A stretch of DNA of 64,000 bases from an uncultured SAR116 cluster alpha proteobacterium (GTDB taxonomy: Bacteria; Pseudomonadota; Alphaproteobacteria; Puniceispirillales; Puniceispirillaceae): the NCBI GenBank assembly GCA_902573725.1, contig CACGLE010000004.1, positions 1 through 64,000 of the forward strand, read 5' to 3'. Every line of letters begins with the position of its first letter. Position 1 is the first letter of the stretch. Positions 54,017 through 63,005 of this stretch are shown piece by piece. The notes beneath the pieces are model-generated. The model worked only from the letters and a program-made list of their open reading frames with translations, was not told the DNA's origin and ran no database searches. Position numbers and translations under genes: made by a program.

Positions 54017-54871
54017 CTAGCGAAATAATAAAACTGGAATCAGGCAAGACCTTATCATTTGCGTGGTTGTTGACCCTATCATTAGATTTCGTATTCTCGA
54101 GTGTCCATAAGCTCCCACGACCAATAGGTCTATATTATGCTGCTCTACGTGATCACTTATTACCGTTTCAGCATCCCCTGCGGTTTTAAAAGTTTTAGTT
54201 TTGCGACCTTTTTCCGTAAGCAACCTTTCAGCAGCCTCTAACTTCCTCTTTCGATTGATGTCAATTCTTCCAGCAGATAAAAGATGACATTCGAGGTCTT
54301 TAAATAAGTCGTGATTTGAAACATGTTCTACTGCCCTAATAGCACTTTTCCCTCCGTCAAATCCTATGAGCACTCTTTTAATTGGTTTGAAATTTCGGGC
54401 TGCAACCAGAACTGGCTTATTTGCTGCCCTAATTAGTCTTTCAAGATTTGAACCAAGGTGTAGTTTGGCAAAGTTGGCTGCCTCTCCTCTTTTTCCGATG
54501 ATTAAGATATCGGCCTCTTTTTGAAATTCAGTCACAGTATCAACGAAGTCTCCGTTTCTGAGATGGGTATCTATATTTTTCAAACCACCTGCTATTAAAC
54601 GGGCTTCAAAATTCTCCAAAATTAATCTTCCTTTTTTTTGAGCCAGCTTAGCTCTTTTATTGTCTAATTCAGCAAGCTCAGATAGGAGTGTGCTGCGAGC
54701 TTCAGCAATAAGATTTCCAGAAAAATTTGCGGCATTATGGCTTGTTTCGGTAACATCAATCACATTAAAAATAGATACTTTTGAACGATTTTTTTGAGCT
54801 ATCCATATCGTGTGATCACAAACACTTTCGCTATAAATAGAACCATCAACAAATGCCAGCATTCTTTCCAT
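54017..54871 (-). CDS. Tandem universal stress protein (UspA)
   Basis: The 284 residues are two UspA domains in tandem. The first has the ATP-site-like ILIIGKRGEAANFAKLHLGSN (key residues) near 120 and RAANKPVLVA; the second has LLVVGAYGHSRIRNLMIGST near residue 250 and SCLIPVLLF. The gene lies 15 bases downstream of a SulP transporter gene on the same strand. Usp domains linked or fused to SulP are known, so it may regulate the transporter. Confidence 0.9.
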   Translation of the reverse strand: MERMLAFVDGSIYSESVCDHTIWIAQKNRSKVSIFNVIDVTETSHNAANFSGNLIAEARSTLLSELAELDNKRAKLAQKKGRLILENFEARLIAGGLKNIDTHLRNGDFVDTVTEFQKEADILIIGKRGEAANFAKLHLGSNLERLIRAANKPVLVAARNFKPIKRVLIGFDGGKSAIRAVEHVSNHDLFKDLECHLLSAGRIDINRKRKLEAAERLLTEKGRKTKTFKTAGDAETVISDHVEQHNIDLLVVGAYGHSRIRNLMIGSTTTQMIRSCLIPVLLFR

Positions 54872-54886
54872 GTTTTTAAAACCTTT

Positions 54887-56377
54887 TTATTTTGAAATAA
54901 GTCTCTTAAGCCCACCGGACTTATCGTAAACAGTTAATTCATCGACGATTGTTTCACTAGCCTTATTCAACCCAACAAGTTTAACCTCAGCGCCTTCTCG
55001 TTGAAACTTTAAAATTACAGTATCAAGTGCTGCTACGCTGGAAATATCCCAAATGTGGGCTTTTGTAAGATCTATAGTCACTGTCTCAAGTGCTTCCTGA
55101 AAATCAAAAGAATTTAAAAATTTCTCTGCAGATGCAAAAAAGACCTGACCTTCAACTATGTAAGTTCTTGCTCTACCATCGGTTGTTGATACAGATGATA
55201 AACGAAATATTTGTGAAATTTTTCCGGCAAAGAATATTCCTGATAGTAAAACTCCAACTAGTACTCCAAAAGCTAAATTATGAGTTGTGACTACAGTCAC
55301 TACAGTGGCTAACATAACAATAGAAGAACTACGAGGATGTTTTTTAAGATCTGCAATAGATTGCCAGCTGAATGTTCCGATTGAAACCATGATCATTATT
55401 GCAATTAGTGCTGCCATTGGAATCATTCCAACCCAATCACCAAGTCCAACACATAAGATTAAGAGAAATACCCCCGCACAAAGAGTTGACAGCCTGCCTC
55501 TTCCACCAGATTTTATATTAATTACCGATTGTCCTATCATTGCACAACCAGCCATCCCGCCGATAAACCCTGTAAAAAAGTTAGATATACCCTGACCTAT
55601 ACATTCACGATTTTTACTACTGCCTGTGTCAGTGAGTTCGTCCACAACAGAGGCAGTCATAAGTGATTCCAGTAGACCCACAGTTGCAATTGCTATTGCT
55701 GGTGGTGTTATAATTGACAAGGTTTCGAAATTCAGCGGAATTTCTGGTAATAAAAATATTGGCAAACTATTAGGAAGAGACCCCATATCTGAGACCGTTC
55801 GAAGGTCCAATCCGAAGCCTTGACAAACTAAAGTTAAAACCAGAATACAAATGAGTGGTGATGGTATAGTTTTCGTTACCTTTGGTAAAAGATAAATGAT
55901 AAGTAAGCCAAAAATTACCATGCCATAAGTGAGGATTGGGACCCCAATTAATTCAGGAATTTGAGCAAGAAATATTAAAATAGCTAACGCGTTAACAAAT
56001 CCTGTTAAAACAGACTTGGATACAAACCGCATTAGATTTCCAAAACGAAGTAATCCAGCGATAATTTGCATTAGGCCAGCTAAGACAGTTGTTGCAAGCA
56101 AATATTGGAGCCCGTAAGCTTTAACGAGTGTAACCATTAATACAGCTGTTGCTGCAGTTGCAGCAGATATCATTCCTGGCCGACCTCCAGTAAAAGCACT
56201 TATTACAGCAATTGAAAATGATGCATATAGCCCAACTTTTGGGTCCACTCCAGCAATTATTGAAAATGCTATCGCTTCAGGGATAAGAGCAAGGGCAACT
56301 ACAAGGCCAGCCAATATGTCTCCACGCACATTTGCAAGCCAATCTCTTTTAAATTCAGAATACTGTAAGGTAAGCAC
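54887..56377 (-). CDS. SulP-family anion transporter with STAS domain
   Basis: The 496-residue protein has about 11-12 TM helices in residues 15-400, with the SulP family features [19 protein letters not shown] and [20 protein letters not shown], and a C-terminal STAS domain near 410-490 ([20 protein letters not shown]). Substrates in the family include sulfate, bicarbonate (BicA) and other anions; which applies here cannot be decided. The start is GTG. Confidence 0.92.
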   Translation of the reverse strand: MLTLQYSEFKRDWLANVRGDILAGLVVALALIPEAIAFSIIAGVDPKVGLYASFSIAVISAFTGGRPGMISAATAATAVLMVTLVKAYGLQYLLATTVLAGLMQIIAGLLRFGNLMRFVSKSVLTGFVNALAILIFLAQIPELIGVPILTYGMVIFGLLIIYLLPKVTKTIPSPLICILVLTLVCQGFGLDLRTVSDMGSLPNSLPIFLLPEIPLNFETLSIITPPAIAIATVGLLESLMTASVVDELTDTGSSKNRECIGQGISNFFTGFIGGMAGCAMIGQSVINIKSGGRGRLSTLCAGVFLLILCVGLGDWVGMIPMAALIAIMIMVSIGTFSWQSIADLKKHPRSSSIVMLATVVTVVTTHNLAFGVLVGVLLSGIFFAGKISQIFRLSSVSTTDGRARTYIVEGQVFFASAEKFLNSFDFQEALETVTIDLTKAHIWDISSVAALDTVILKFQREGAEVKLVGLNKASETIVDELTVYDKSGGLKRLISK

Positions 56378-56482
56378 TACTTTAGGGAACCTCTAAGAAT
56401 ATTGATTTCCTGTTGTAAATACGATTGGAAATAAAAATAGGATTTTTGTTTTTTTGGAGAAATAATCTAAATGATATTTGTT

Positions 56483-57256
56483 CTAAGATAAAACTTGTTT
56501 TAGAAAATGCCCATGTTCACAATCAGGATCATGGTCCGGGCATCGCGGACCATTTAAGCATTCCTTGACATTTAAGAGCGTTGGCTCAATCCAAGTTGTG
56601 TCAACTGTATAAGGGAGGAGAGACATTTTGAATTTCATTACAGCATTTTGGGTTCCTAAAAAATCATAGTCACTGAAACGGTCTCCGTCACAATATAAGA
56701 AATATCCTTCATCACTGACGTCAAAGCCTTTTTGACGCATTACCCAAACATACAGGTCCATTTGTCTTTTGTATGCAGCCTTCCATGAGTCTTCCAGGGT
56801 AATCTCTTTGCCCCTTGATTTTTGAGAGGTGCTTTTATAATCAACGATATGAAGCTGGTTAGTTTTCGTGTTAAGCCACACATCATCTAGTCCACCACCG
56901 ACCAACAAGTGCGTTGGTTCATGAACCGTATTCATTCGGTTCGTTGCACCGAAATGCAGGCTTTGTGTCCAAAGCTCAAAATGCTCGTGCTCAAATGGAA
57001 CAAGATGCTCCATCCCCATATGTATTAAGAAGGGATGGGTTTCTGATTGTCCTCGATATTTATCAAAATCTCTTTTTAGGAGAATGTCAGTTGCTTCATT
57101 GATATTAAAGCCAGGAATAGATGGAAACTCAATTTTCAGGACTTGCTGCATATAAAAACAAGCAGGGCAGCGAACAAAGTTTTCGATACGTGATCGACTG
57201 AGTTCATAGGGACTTTCATGCCCTGGTTTATATTGGCCGCGATGTCTAGTCATCAT
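56483..57256 (-). CDS. PD-(D/E)XK nuclease with Cys cluster (Cas4/AddB-like)
   Basis: The 257 residues contain RCPACFY near residue 29 and CLNGPRCPDHDPDC near the end, a set of Cys that would bind a 4Fe-4S cluster as in AddB and Cas4. The nuclease core is visible as LVGGGLDDVWLN (first Asp), IVDYKSTS (Asp-x-Lys) and QMDLYVWV (Gln-x3-Tyr). Length and Cys layout suit a standalone single-domain nuclease. No CRISPR array or cas genes lie nearby, so its partner is unknown. It is divergent from the next gene. Confidence 0.75.
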   Translation of the reverse strand: MMTRHRGQYKPGHESPYELSRSRIENFVRCPACFYMQQVLKIEFPSIPGFNINEATDILLKRDFDKYRGQSETHPFLIHMGMEHLVPFEHEHFELWTQSLHFGATNRMNTVHEPTHLLVGGGLDDVWLNTKTNQLHIVDYKSTSQKSRGKEITLEDSWKAAYKRQMDLYVWVMRQKGFDVSDEGYFLYCDGDRFSDYDFLGTQNAVMKFKMSLLPYTVDTTWIEPTLLNVKECLNGPRCPDHDPDCEHGHFLKQVLS

Positions 57257-57355
57257 ACAATTAATAGAGGTAAATATAATAGAATCATATCAAAATATGA
57301 TATGTGAAAACAAATGAATATTTAATAGAAATCTCGAGTATAATGAGTCCATTTA

Positions 57356-57847
57356 ATGAAAACAAATAAAGAAAAAATAGACAGTTATTGGCTAAATAAA
57401 CCAGAGGAAAATGTTAGATTTTATTTTGCATATGGTTCTAACATTAACCAAGAGCAAATGGCGTTCAGATGCAATGACGCATTACCAGTTGCTATAGCTT
57501 ATGTCAGAAACTTCAGGTTCGTTATCAACTCAATGGGAGTTGCGACTATCATTCCAGTTTCTGGGTTAGTAGTTAGAGGCGTGCTATGGCAAATAAGTAA
57601 ATCAGATGAGAAAGAGTTAGACATATACGAGGGTGTCTCGTCTAACCTGTATACGAAAGAAAGGTGCGATATTTCAGTAGGAGACGAGAATTTAGAATCT
57701 TTGGTATATATTGCGACTAACAGTGAATTAGGAAGCCCGCGGAAAAATTACCTCGAAACAATTATCGAAGGTATTGTCTCTTTTAATGGGGATGAAGAGT
57801 GGTTAAATGAAATTCAGTTTTGGAAAAAGAATGATATAAACGCTTAA
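57356..57847 (+). CDS. Gamma-glutamylcyclotransferase-like protein
   Basis: The 163-residue protein has the GGCT/AIG2-like fold motif YFAYGSNINQEQM near residue 23 and a catalytic Glu candidate in LDIYEGVSSNLY. Family members release 5-oxoproline from gamma-glutamyl amines, peptides or glutathione. The exact substrate is not visible. It is separate from the nuclease gene by a 99-base divergent spacer. Confidence 0.8.
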   Translation: MKTNKEKIDSYWLNKPEENVRFYFAYGSNINQEQMAFRCNDALPVAIAYVRNFRFVINSMGVATIIPVSGLVVRGVLWQISKSDEKELDIYEGVSSNLYTKERCDISVGDENLESLVYIATNSELGSPRKNYLETIIEGIVSFNGDEEWLNEIQFWKKNDINA

Positions 57848-57905
57848 GAATTATTATTATATTCCAAAATGTGCTAAGCATAAGAAAAGAATTTTAGTTT
57901 ACAGC

Positions 57906-58229
57906 TTATAGCTTCCCACGCCAACTCAATGATTGTTGATTTAGTTGGTTTAGGTTTGCCTTACCATTTATGATATCTTCGCAAAGCTCAACCGCAAGTT
58001 TTGCTTGTTCAATTGTGAGATGCTTGTAAGCAGGGCGTTTTAGATGCTCATACCAAACACCCCCACATATTGTATCTAATACAATTCGCTGAAAACAGTG
58101 GTCTTCATACACTGGCCAATCTGAACTCTTCTTTTTAGCTATCGATGGAAGCACATCTTTTGTAAGGTGTATGTAGACTTGGATTATGTCTTGCGGTTCT
58201 TTTATTTCTTCGCTCATAACAGGGGCCAT
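57906..58229 (-). CDS. Conserved uncharacterised protein, 107 residues
   Basis: The product carries a recognisable conserved block: DHCFQRIVLDTICGGVWYEHL, then RPAYKHLTIEQAKLAVELC, and LNQQSLSWRGKL at the C-terminus (key residues only). Similar short proteins in marine alphaproteobacteria are annotated, doubtfully, as acetyltransferase-related. No catalytic motif is seen. It converges on the GGCT-like gene. Confidence 0.65.
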   Translation of the reverse strand: MAPVMSEEIKEPQDIIQVYIHLTKDVLPSIAKKKSSDWPVYEDHCFQRIVLDTICGGVWYEHLKRPAYKHLTIEQAKLAVELCEDIINGKANLNQLNQQSLSWRGKL

Positions 58230-58361
58230 TCAAAGGTATATTTTTCATGTTCACACGTAGTTTTTAAATGTTGGGTATCAAGGAGAATGACAAAAGTTTT
58301 GAGATAAACAACTTTTATGTCATATTCTTTGTTATATTTATTTTTGAGATGCGAGGTGGAT

Positions 58362-59747
58362 ATGACCAAAGTGCAAATTTTCACTGATAAAAATCAACAG
58401 GGTTTCTTGGGTTTTCCAAATGCGGTAAAGGCTAATGGCTTGGTATTTACATCAGGTGTTCGTTCTAAGCCAAAAAAACAAAAAGATAGAAATTTCTCAG
58501 GGATACCGCAAGAGTATAGAGAAAAAGAGCAAAGGTTCAGCCTTGTTGACGAATTTGAAGGAAAAGTATGCTACGACGCAGCTCATACGCACGCAGCACT
58601 CCAGGATTTGTTAGAGCTTTGCGGCAGTGATAGCACACAAATATTACGACAACATATGTGGCAAAGAGATAAAAGATTTTTTCCAGCTTCTGAAAATATA
58701 AGAAAAAAAGTACAAACAGTGCCTGCTCCAAGTTCTGGATTAGGAGTTGAATATGTATTCGGAGATCGAGAGGGGTCAATTGGTTTAGATGCAATTGCAG
58801 TATGTCCAAATGAGAGCTCACTTTATCCCCAAAGGGAAGTCATTGCAAAGTTAGATAACAAGAAACTTCCATCGGCAGGTTTTTATTCTCAAGCAGTAAA
58901 AACAGGGGACCTTGTTTTTACCGCTGGGCACATTCCGATAAAAACATCAACTGAGGGTATGCCGGTAGTTACTAGTTTTAATGATATCCCGGTAGAGGGA
59001 AGATTTCTAGCTACAGGAAGAAGCCACCCAGATAGCCGCGATGGTCCTATCGCTGCTCAGGCTTGGTATACCTATAACGAACTAAAAAGAACTTTAGAAA
59101 ATCATGATGTGAAACTTTCAGATACTATTAACTCAACCGTTTATCTTACAGATATTCGAGACTTTCCTGTATTTCATAGGATCCATACCCACTTTTTTCC
59201 CGAAAATGGTCCTGCGCTCACTGTCATAGGATTCTCTGAAGTCGGACACAGAGGATGTTTAATTGAGATTGAATTAACAGCAGTTAAAACACTTAATAAA
59301 TCAAAAATAAAAAGAGTTGAGTGGCCTGTTAAGCCACCATTCAATGCTCCAGCAGCAACTATAACAGACAATTTAATATTTCTTTCTGGTATATGTGGTT
59401 TAAAGGAAGATGGGACTGTGTTCACTAGCGAACAAAATTCTATAGAAATAAATTTTCCAGATACTATCACACAATTATTTACTGTCGATTCGGAATTGGT
59501 GGGTCAAACATGGTACGCTTTAAATATTATTTCTGAGATTTCAAAAAAAGCAGGGTCCTCAATTGACAACTTGTTGAAGATATCAGTTTACTTAAAAGAC
59601 GAGAAAGATCTCGAAATTTTTCAGAAAATTTTCAATAGTTTGGTACTAAAAGAGAACTTTCCGGCGTTAGAGTGCATTATAATACCAAATCCTGGTCCAA
59701 CTGAACATGCTAGAATACAGATAGAGGCTATTGCCTCTAAGATTTGA
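58362..59747 (+). CDS. Three-domain RidA-like protein
   Basis: The 461 residues consist of three RidA/YjgF/UK114-like repeats, at about 10-150, 165-315 and 330-460. The middle repeat is the clearest (SAGFYSQAVKTGDLVFTAGH and STVYLTDIRDFPVFHRIH). RidA enzymes remove 2-aminoacrylate using an Arg in a PARTT-like motif; here the matching sites read PALTV and PALEC, so the Arg is lost. The ATG at 58362 has a GAGG ribosome site; an ATG 45 bases upstream is less likely. The gene precedes a tripartite transporter operon. Confidence 0.8.
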   Translation: MTKVQIFTDKNQQGFLGFPNAVKANGLVFTSGVRSKPKKQKDRNFSGIPQEYREKEQRFSLVDEFEGKVCYDAAHTHAALQDLLELCGSDSTQILRQHMWQRDKRFFPASENIRKKVQTVPAPSSGLGVEYVFGDREGSIGLDAIAVCPNESSLYPQREVIAKLDNKKLPSAGFYSQAVKTGDLVFTAGHIPIKTSTEGMPVVTSFNDIPVEGRFLATGRSHPDSRDGPIAAQAWYTYNELKRTLENHDVKLSDTINSTVYLTDIRDFPVFHRIHTHFFPENGPALTVIGFSEVGHRGCLIEIELTAVKTLNKSKIKRVEWPVKPPFNAPAATITDNLIFLSGICGLKEDGTVFTSEQNSIEINFPDTITQLFTVDSELVGQTWYALNIISEISKKAGSSIDNLLKISVYLKDEKDLEIFQKIFNSLVLKENFPALECIIIPNPGPTEHARIQIEAIASKI

Positions 59748-59838
59748 CTCTTCATAAACTTTGAGACTTAATTTTAGTTATACAGCTTTTTGTAAAACAA
59801 AAGAGGGTTAACATAATTAGTAAAATGGAGAATTAAAA

Positions 59839-60810
59839 ATGAAAAAATTAAGTTTAATTGCATTCGTTCCATTTCTTTTGTCAACTTTTTTACCAATATT
59901 TTCTGCAAACGCAGGAGATTACCCAGATAGGCCAATCAGTATTGCAGCCTGTTATCCACCTGGTGGAGGAGTTGATAGAAACTTAAGAATGGTTGAGAGA
60001 GTTGCATCCAAATACCTAGGACAATCATTACTTCCTCAATATAAAACTGGAGGTTCAGGCACTGTTGCTATGCAGTACATAAAAGCAGCATCCCCAGATG
60101 GCTATGAGCTAGCTATATGTGATAATGGAGGCGCTATTATTGCACCAATAGCCCAAGGTTTGGATCTTGGGGCTAAGGACTTTACTCCGATTGCTCAGGT
60201 ATCGTTTGTTCCTTGGATAATGACTGCAGGAGCTAATTCAGGTTATAAGTCTATGGATGATTTTATCTCTGCTGCGAAAGCATCTGACGGCAAGATGGCT
60301 ATAGAAATCTCAGATATTGCGACATCCGATCACTATGGATGGCTTTTACTTTTAAAAGAGGCTGGAATTTCACCAAGTAATTTTAAATGGAACCCACATG
60401 GTGGTGGCGGACCAAAGATGCGGGCTATACTTGCAGGTGAAGGTGACTTATTTTATGACGATGCTGGAGAGATTGAGGGTTATGTAAAGGCCGGTGAATT
60501 AATCCCATTAGCTGTTGCCTCAAATTCTAGATTAGCTCAATTCCCAGATGTTCCAACGATGAAAGAACTTGGTTACAACGTAGTAGCTGGCTCTTCTGTC
60601 GCGATTTACGGTCCGCCTGGTCTACCAGCTGATATGGTAAGCGTTTTACAAAACGCAATGAATGAAATAAAAGAGGATCCGGCTTTGCTTAAGGCTTTTG
60701 AACTTACGCTGCAGGATCCAACAACATTTGTTGTGGATGAGTTTGCAGAGGCTTACGAGAATGATTGGAGTAATGCTGGAGAGCTATTGAAAGCCGCTCT
60801 CGCAAATTAG
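59839..60810 (+). CDS. Tripartite tricarboxylate transporter substrate-binding protein TctC
   Basis: This periplasmic protein captures a carboxylate for a TctABC uptake system. The 323 residues have a signal peptide (LSLIAFVPFLLSTFLPIFSANA) and then YPDRPISI, GGGVDRNLRMVER and PDGYELA, typical of TctC/Bug proteins. A central GGGGPKMRAILAGEGD-type segment and the C-terminal PADMVSVLQNAM helix complete the fold. It begins the tctC-tctB-tctA operon. The carboxylate cannot be named from sequence. Confidence 0.9.
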   Translation: MKKLSLIAFVPFLLSTFLPIFSANAGDYPDRPISIAACYPPGGGVDRNLRMVERVASKYLGQSLLPQYKTGGSGTVAMQYIKAASPDGYELAICDNGGAIIAPIAQGLDLGAKDFTPIAQVSFVPWIMTAGANSGYKSMDDFISAAKASDGKMAIEISDIATSDHYGWLLLLKEAGISPSNFKWNPHGGGGPKMRAILAGEGDLFYDDAGEIEGYVKAGELIPLAVASNSRLAQFPDVPTMKELGYNVVAGSSVAIYGPPGLPADMVSVLQNAMNEIKEDPALLKAFELTLQDPTTFVVDEFAEAYENDWSNAGELLKAALAN

Positions 60811-60815
60811 CGTTA

Positions 60816-61310
60816 TTGATACAAATCATGTCACAAGGTCAAAAACTTGAATTTACACTCGCAATTATAGTTTTAATTGCGGGTGTAATGCTATTTATAT
60901 ACTCTCCAACCTTGGTAAGAGGTTGGGCTTTTTCTATACCGGGGACTACTGATGTAGCTTTGGAGCCAGTATTTTTTCCAAGGCTAGCCTCGGTCTTTGT
61001 GTGTCTGAGCGCTCTAAATCTGTTAATAACTATCCCGTTACGAAGAATAGATCTACCTGCAGTAACCACGAAAAGAATAGAGTATCTAAAAGTCATACTT
61101 GGGCTTTTAGGCATTTTTATCTATTTGTTATCGGTTTTGTTTTTTGGATTTGTTGTCTCCACTGTTATATTTGTGAGTTTAATGAGCTACTTTGGTGGCT
61201 ATAAAAATATCCCTATTAGCTTTGGAGTTGCTGTAGCAGTGTCATTGTTATTGCGCTTAATTTTTCGTTACGGATTACATGTAAATTTGCCTCAAGGTTT
61301 ACTTTTTTAG
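60816..61310 (+). CDS. Tripartite tricarboxylate transporter small membrane subunit TctB
   Basis: The 164 residues have four hydrophobic segments, starting with LEFTLAIIVLIAGVMLFIYS and VFFPRLASVFVCLSALNLL (PRLAS is characteristic of TctB). It lies five bases after tctC and ten before tctA. The ATG at 60828 is also in frame and has a nearer ribosome site; both give the same core. Confidence 0.85.
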   Translation: MIQIMSQGQKLEFTLAIIVLIAGVMLFIYSPTLVRGWAFSIPGTTDVALEPVFFPRLASVFVCLSALNLLITIPLRRIDLPAVTTKRIEYLKVILGLLGIFIYLLSVLFFGFVVSTVIFVSLMSYFGGYKNIPISFGVAVAVSLLLRLIFRYGLHVNLPQGLLF

Positions 61311-61319
61311 AGGAAAGAT

Positions 61320-62822
61320 ATGTTAGAAGATCTTCTATCAGCCGCAATATTAGTTTTCAATTGGCAAACCTTAATAGCTATCTCTCTCGGCACAATTGTT
61401 GGATTAATGATTGGAGCTATACCTGGATTAAGTGCAACGATGGGAATGGCACTTTTATCGCCGTTTACATTTTTTGTAGATCCCTTGGTAGGAATACCAT
61501 TTTTAATTGGATTATTTAAAGGAGGAACTTTTGGCGGCTCTGTCTCTGCTATACTAATTGGCACACCAGGAACAGCAGCCAATGCCGCCACACTTCTTGA
61601 TGGTTATGAAATGAGAAAAAAAGGTAAGGCAGGAGATGCTATATTAGGTGCTTTACACGCCTCGCTTGTAGGAGATTTTTTTGGCACAGTTGCCTTAATT
61701 TTTGGTGCGCCGGCTCTAGCTCTAATTGCTATAAAATTTGGTCCGTTGGAATTCTTTTCCTTAATATTGTTTTCATTAACTATGATTTGTTATGTGTCTG
61801 GACCTTCTCTTGCGAAAGGGGTATTAGCAGCCACTATGGGATTGTTATTTGCATTAATTGGAACAGACCCATTGGGTGGCACGCCTAGATTAACTTTTGG
61901 ACTTTTAGAGCTTCAGGGAGGTCTAAATGTAATAGCACTTGTTACAGGTCTTTTCGGAATAACAGAGGTTCTCATTCAAATTGAAAAATTTGGTCCAATT
62001 GAAAAAGCAAAAAATTTTAGTAAAGACGTATATCTCTCGAGTATAAAGGAAAATATAAGTCTGGTATCAAAGCATTTAAGAACAATTATTCGATCCTCTA
62101 TGATCGGCACGTTCATAGGTGCTCTTCCAGGGATCGGGTCAGAGACATCTCCGTGGGTTGCCTATGGCTTGGCAAAAAGGGCTTCAAAAAAACCGGAAAA
62201 TTTTGGAAAAGGCTCACTTGATGGCGTGCTCGCACCTGAGGCCGCAAACAATGCCGTTTGTGGTGCGGCTATGATCCCTATGCTAGTTTTTGGTATCCCT
62301 GGTGATATCGTAACAGCGATTTTAATGAGTGCATTGATCGCTCAAGGTCTTCAACCTGGTCCATTTTTAATAGTTGAGCATAGAGAAGTGATATATGGGC
62401 TTTTTATGTCAGTCCTTTTTGCCACATTTGCGCTTTATATTTTTGGACGCCTGACTTTGAGGTGGTGGATGAAAATATTAACTATACCTCCTGCACTATT
62501 ATACTCGTTAATCGTAGCTTTTTGCGTGGTTGGCACATATTCAGTAAAAACCAGCAGTTTTGACTTGGCTGTAATGTTTGTCTTCGGTGTAATCGGTTAC
62601 ATTTTTCGAAAGTTAGACATAGCATTAGCACCAATGTTACTTGCATTTGTTTTAGCAAAAATATTAGAAGAATCACTAAGAAGAGGTCTGGTAATGGTGG
62701 ATGGTAATTTAATGGCCATACTACAAAGACCAATTGCAGCCACAATATTATTTTTAACGTTACTAGTATTAATTACTTTCGCAATAATAGAGTTTAAAAA
62801 ACGAAAAAATAGTAAAACCTGA
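61320..62822 (+). CDS. Tripartite tricarboxylate transporter large permease TctA
   Basis: The 500-residue permease has about 11-12 TM helices. The TctA features are GAIPGLSATMGMALLSPFTF near residue 32, GGSVSAILIGTPGTAANAAT, and a second half GALPGIGSETSPWVAYGLAK with APEAANNAVCGAAMIPML. It completes the TctC-TctB-TctA uptake system, which uses a proton or sodium gradient. A GAGGAAAGA ribosome site precedes the ATG. Confidence 0.95.
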   Translation: MLEDLLSAAILVFNWQTLIAISLGTIVGLMIGAIPGLSATMGMALLSPFTFFVDPLVGIPFLIGLFKGGTFGGSVSAILIGTPGTAANAATLLDGYEMRKKGKAGDAILGALHASLVGDFFGTVALIFGAPALALIAIKFGPLEFFSLILFSLTMICYVSGPSLAKGVLAATMGLLFALIGTDPLGGTPRLTFGLLELQGGLNVIALVTGLFGITEVLIQIEKFGPIEKAKNFSKDVYLSSIKENISLVSKHLRTIIRSSMIGTFIGALPGIGSETSPWVAYGLAKRASKKPENFGKGSLDGVLAPEAANNAVCGAAMIPMLVFGIPGDIVTAILMSALIAQGLQPGPFLIVEHREVIYGLFMSVLFATFALYIFGRLTLRWWMKILTIPPALLYSLIVAFCVVGTYSVKTSSFDLAVMFVFGVIGYIFRKLDIALAPMLLAFVLAKILEESLRRGLVMVDGNLMAILQRPIAATILFLTLLVLITFAIIEFKKRKNSKT

Positions 62823-63005
62823 TTAAATTCTTCACTTTCATCTAACTTATACTTTACTTGCAATAATTTAAAAAAATTGTAAACAAAAACACACCCTGTA
62901 AAGGCTACCAATCCGTCAACTCTGCGCGTTTGTGGTCAAAGTTCAACGGTACATAGACCCACGCCCCAACTTAAAATGCTTATCGAAAAAATGTTTTAAA
63001 GAAAT

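Noticed and set aside
56483-57256. CRISPR-Cas locus
   Set aside because: No repeat-spacer array and no cas1, cas2 or effector genes anywhere in the window; the nuclease alone does not make a locus.
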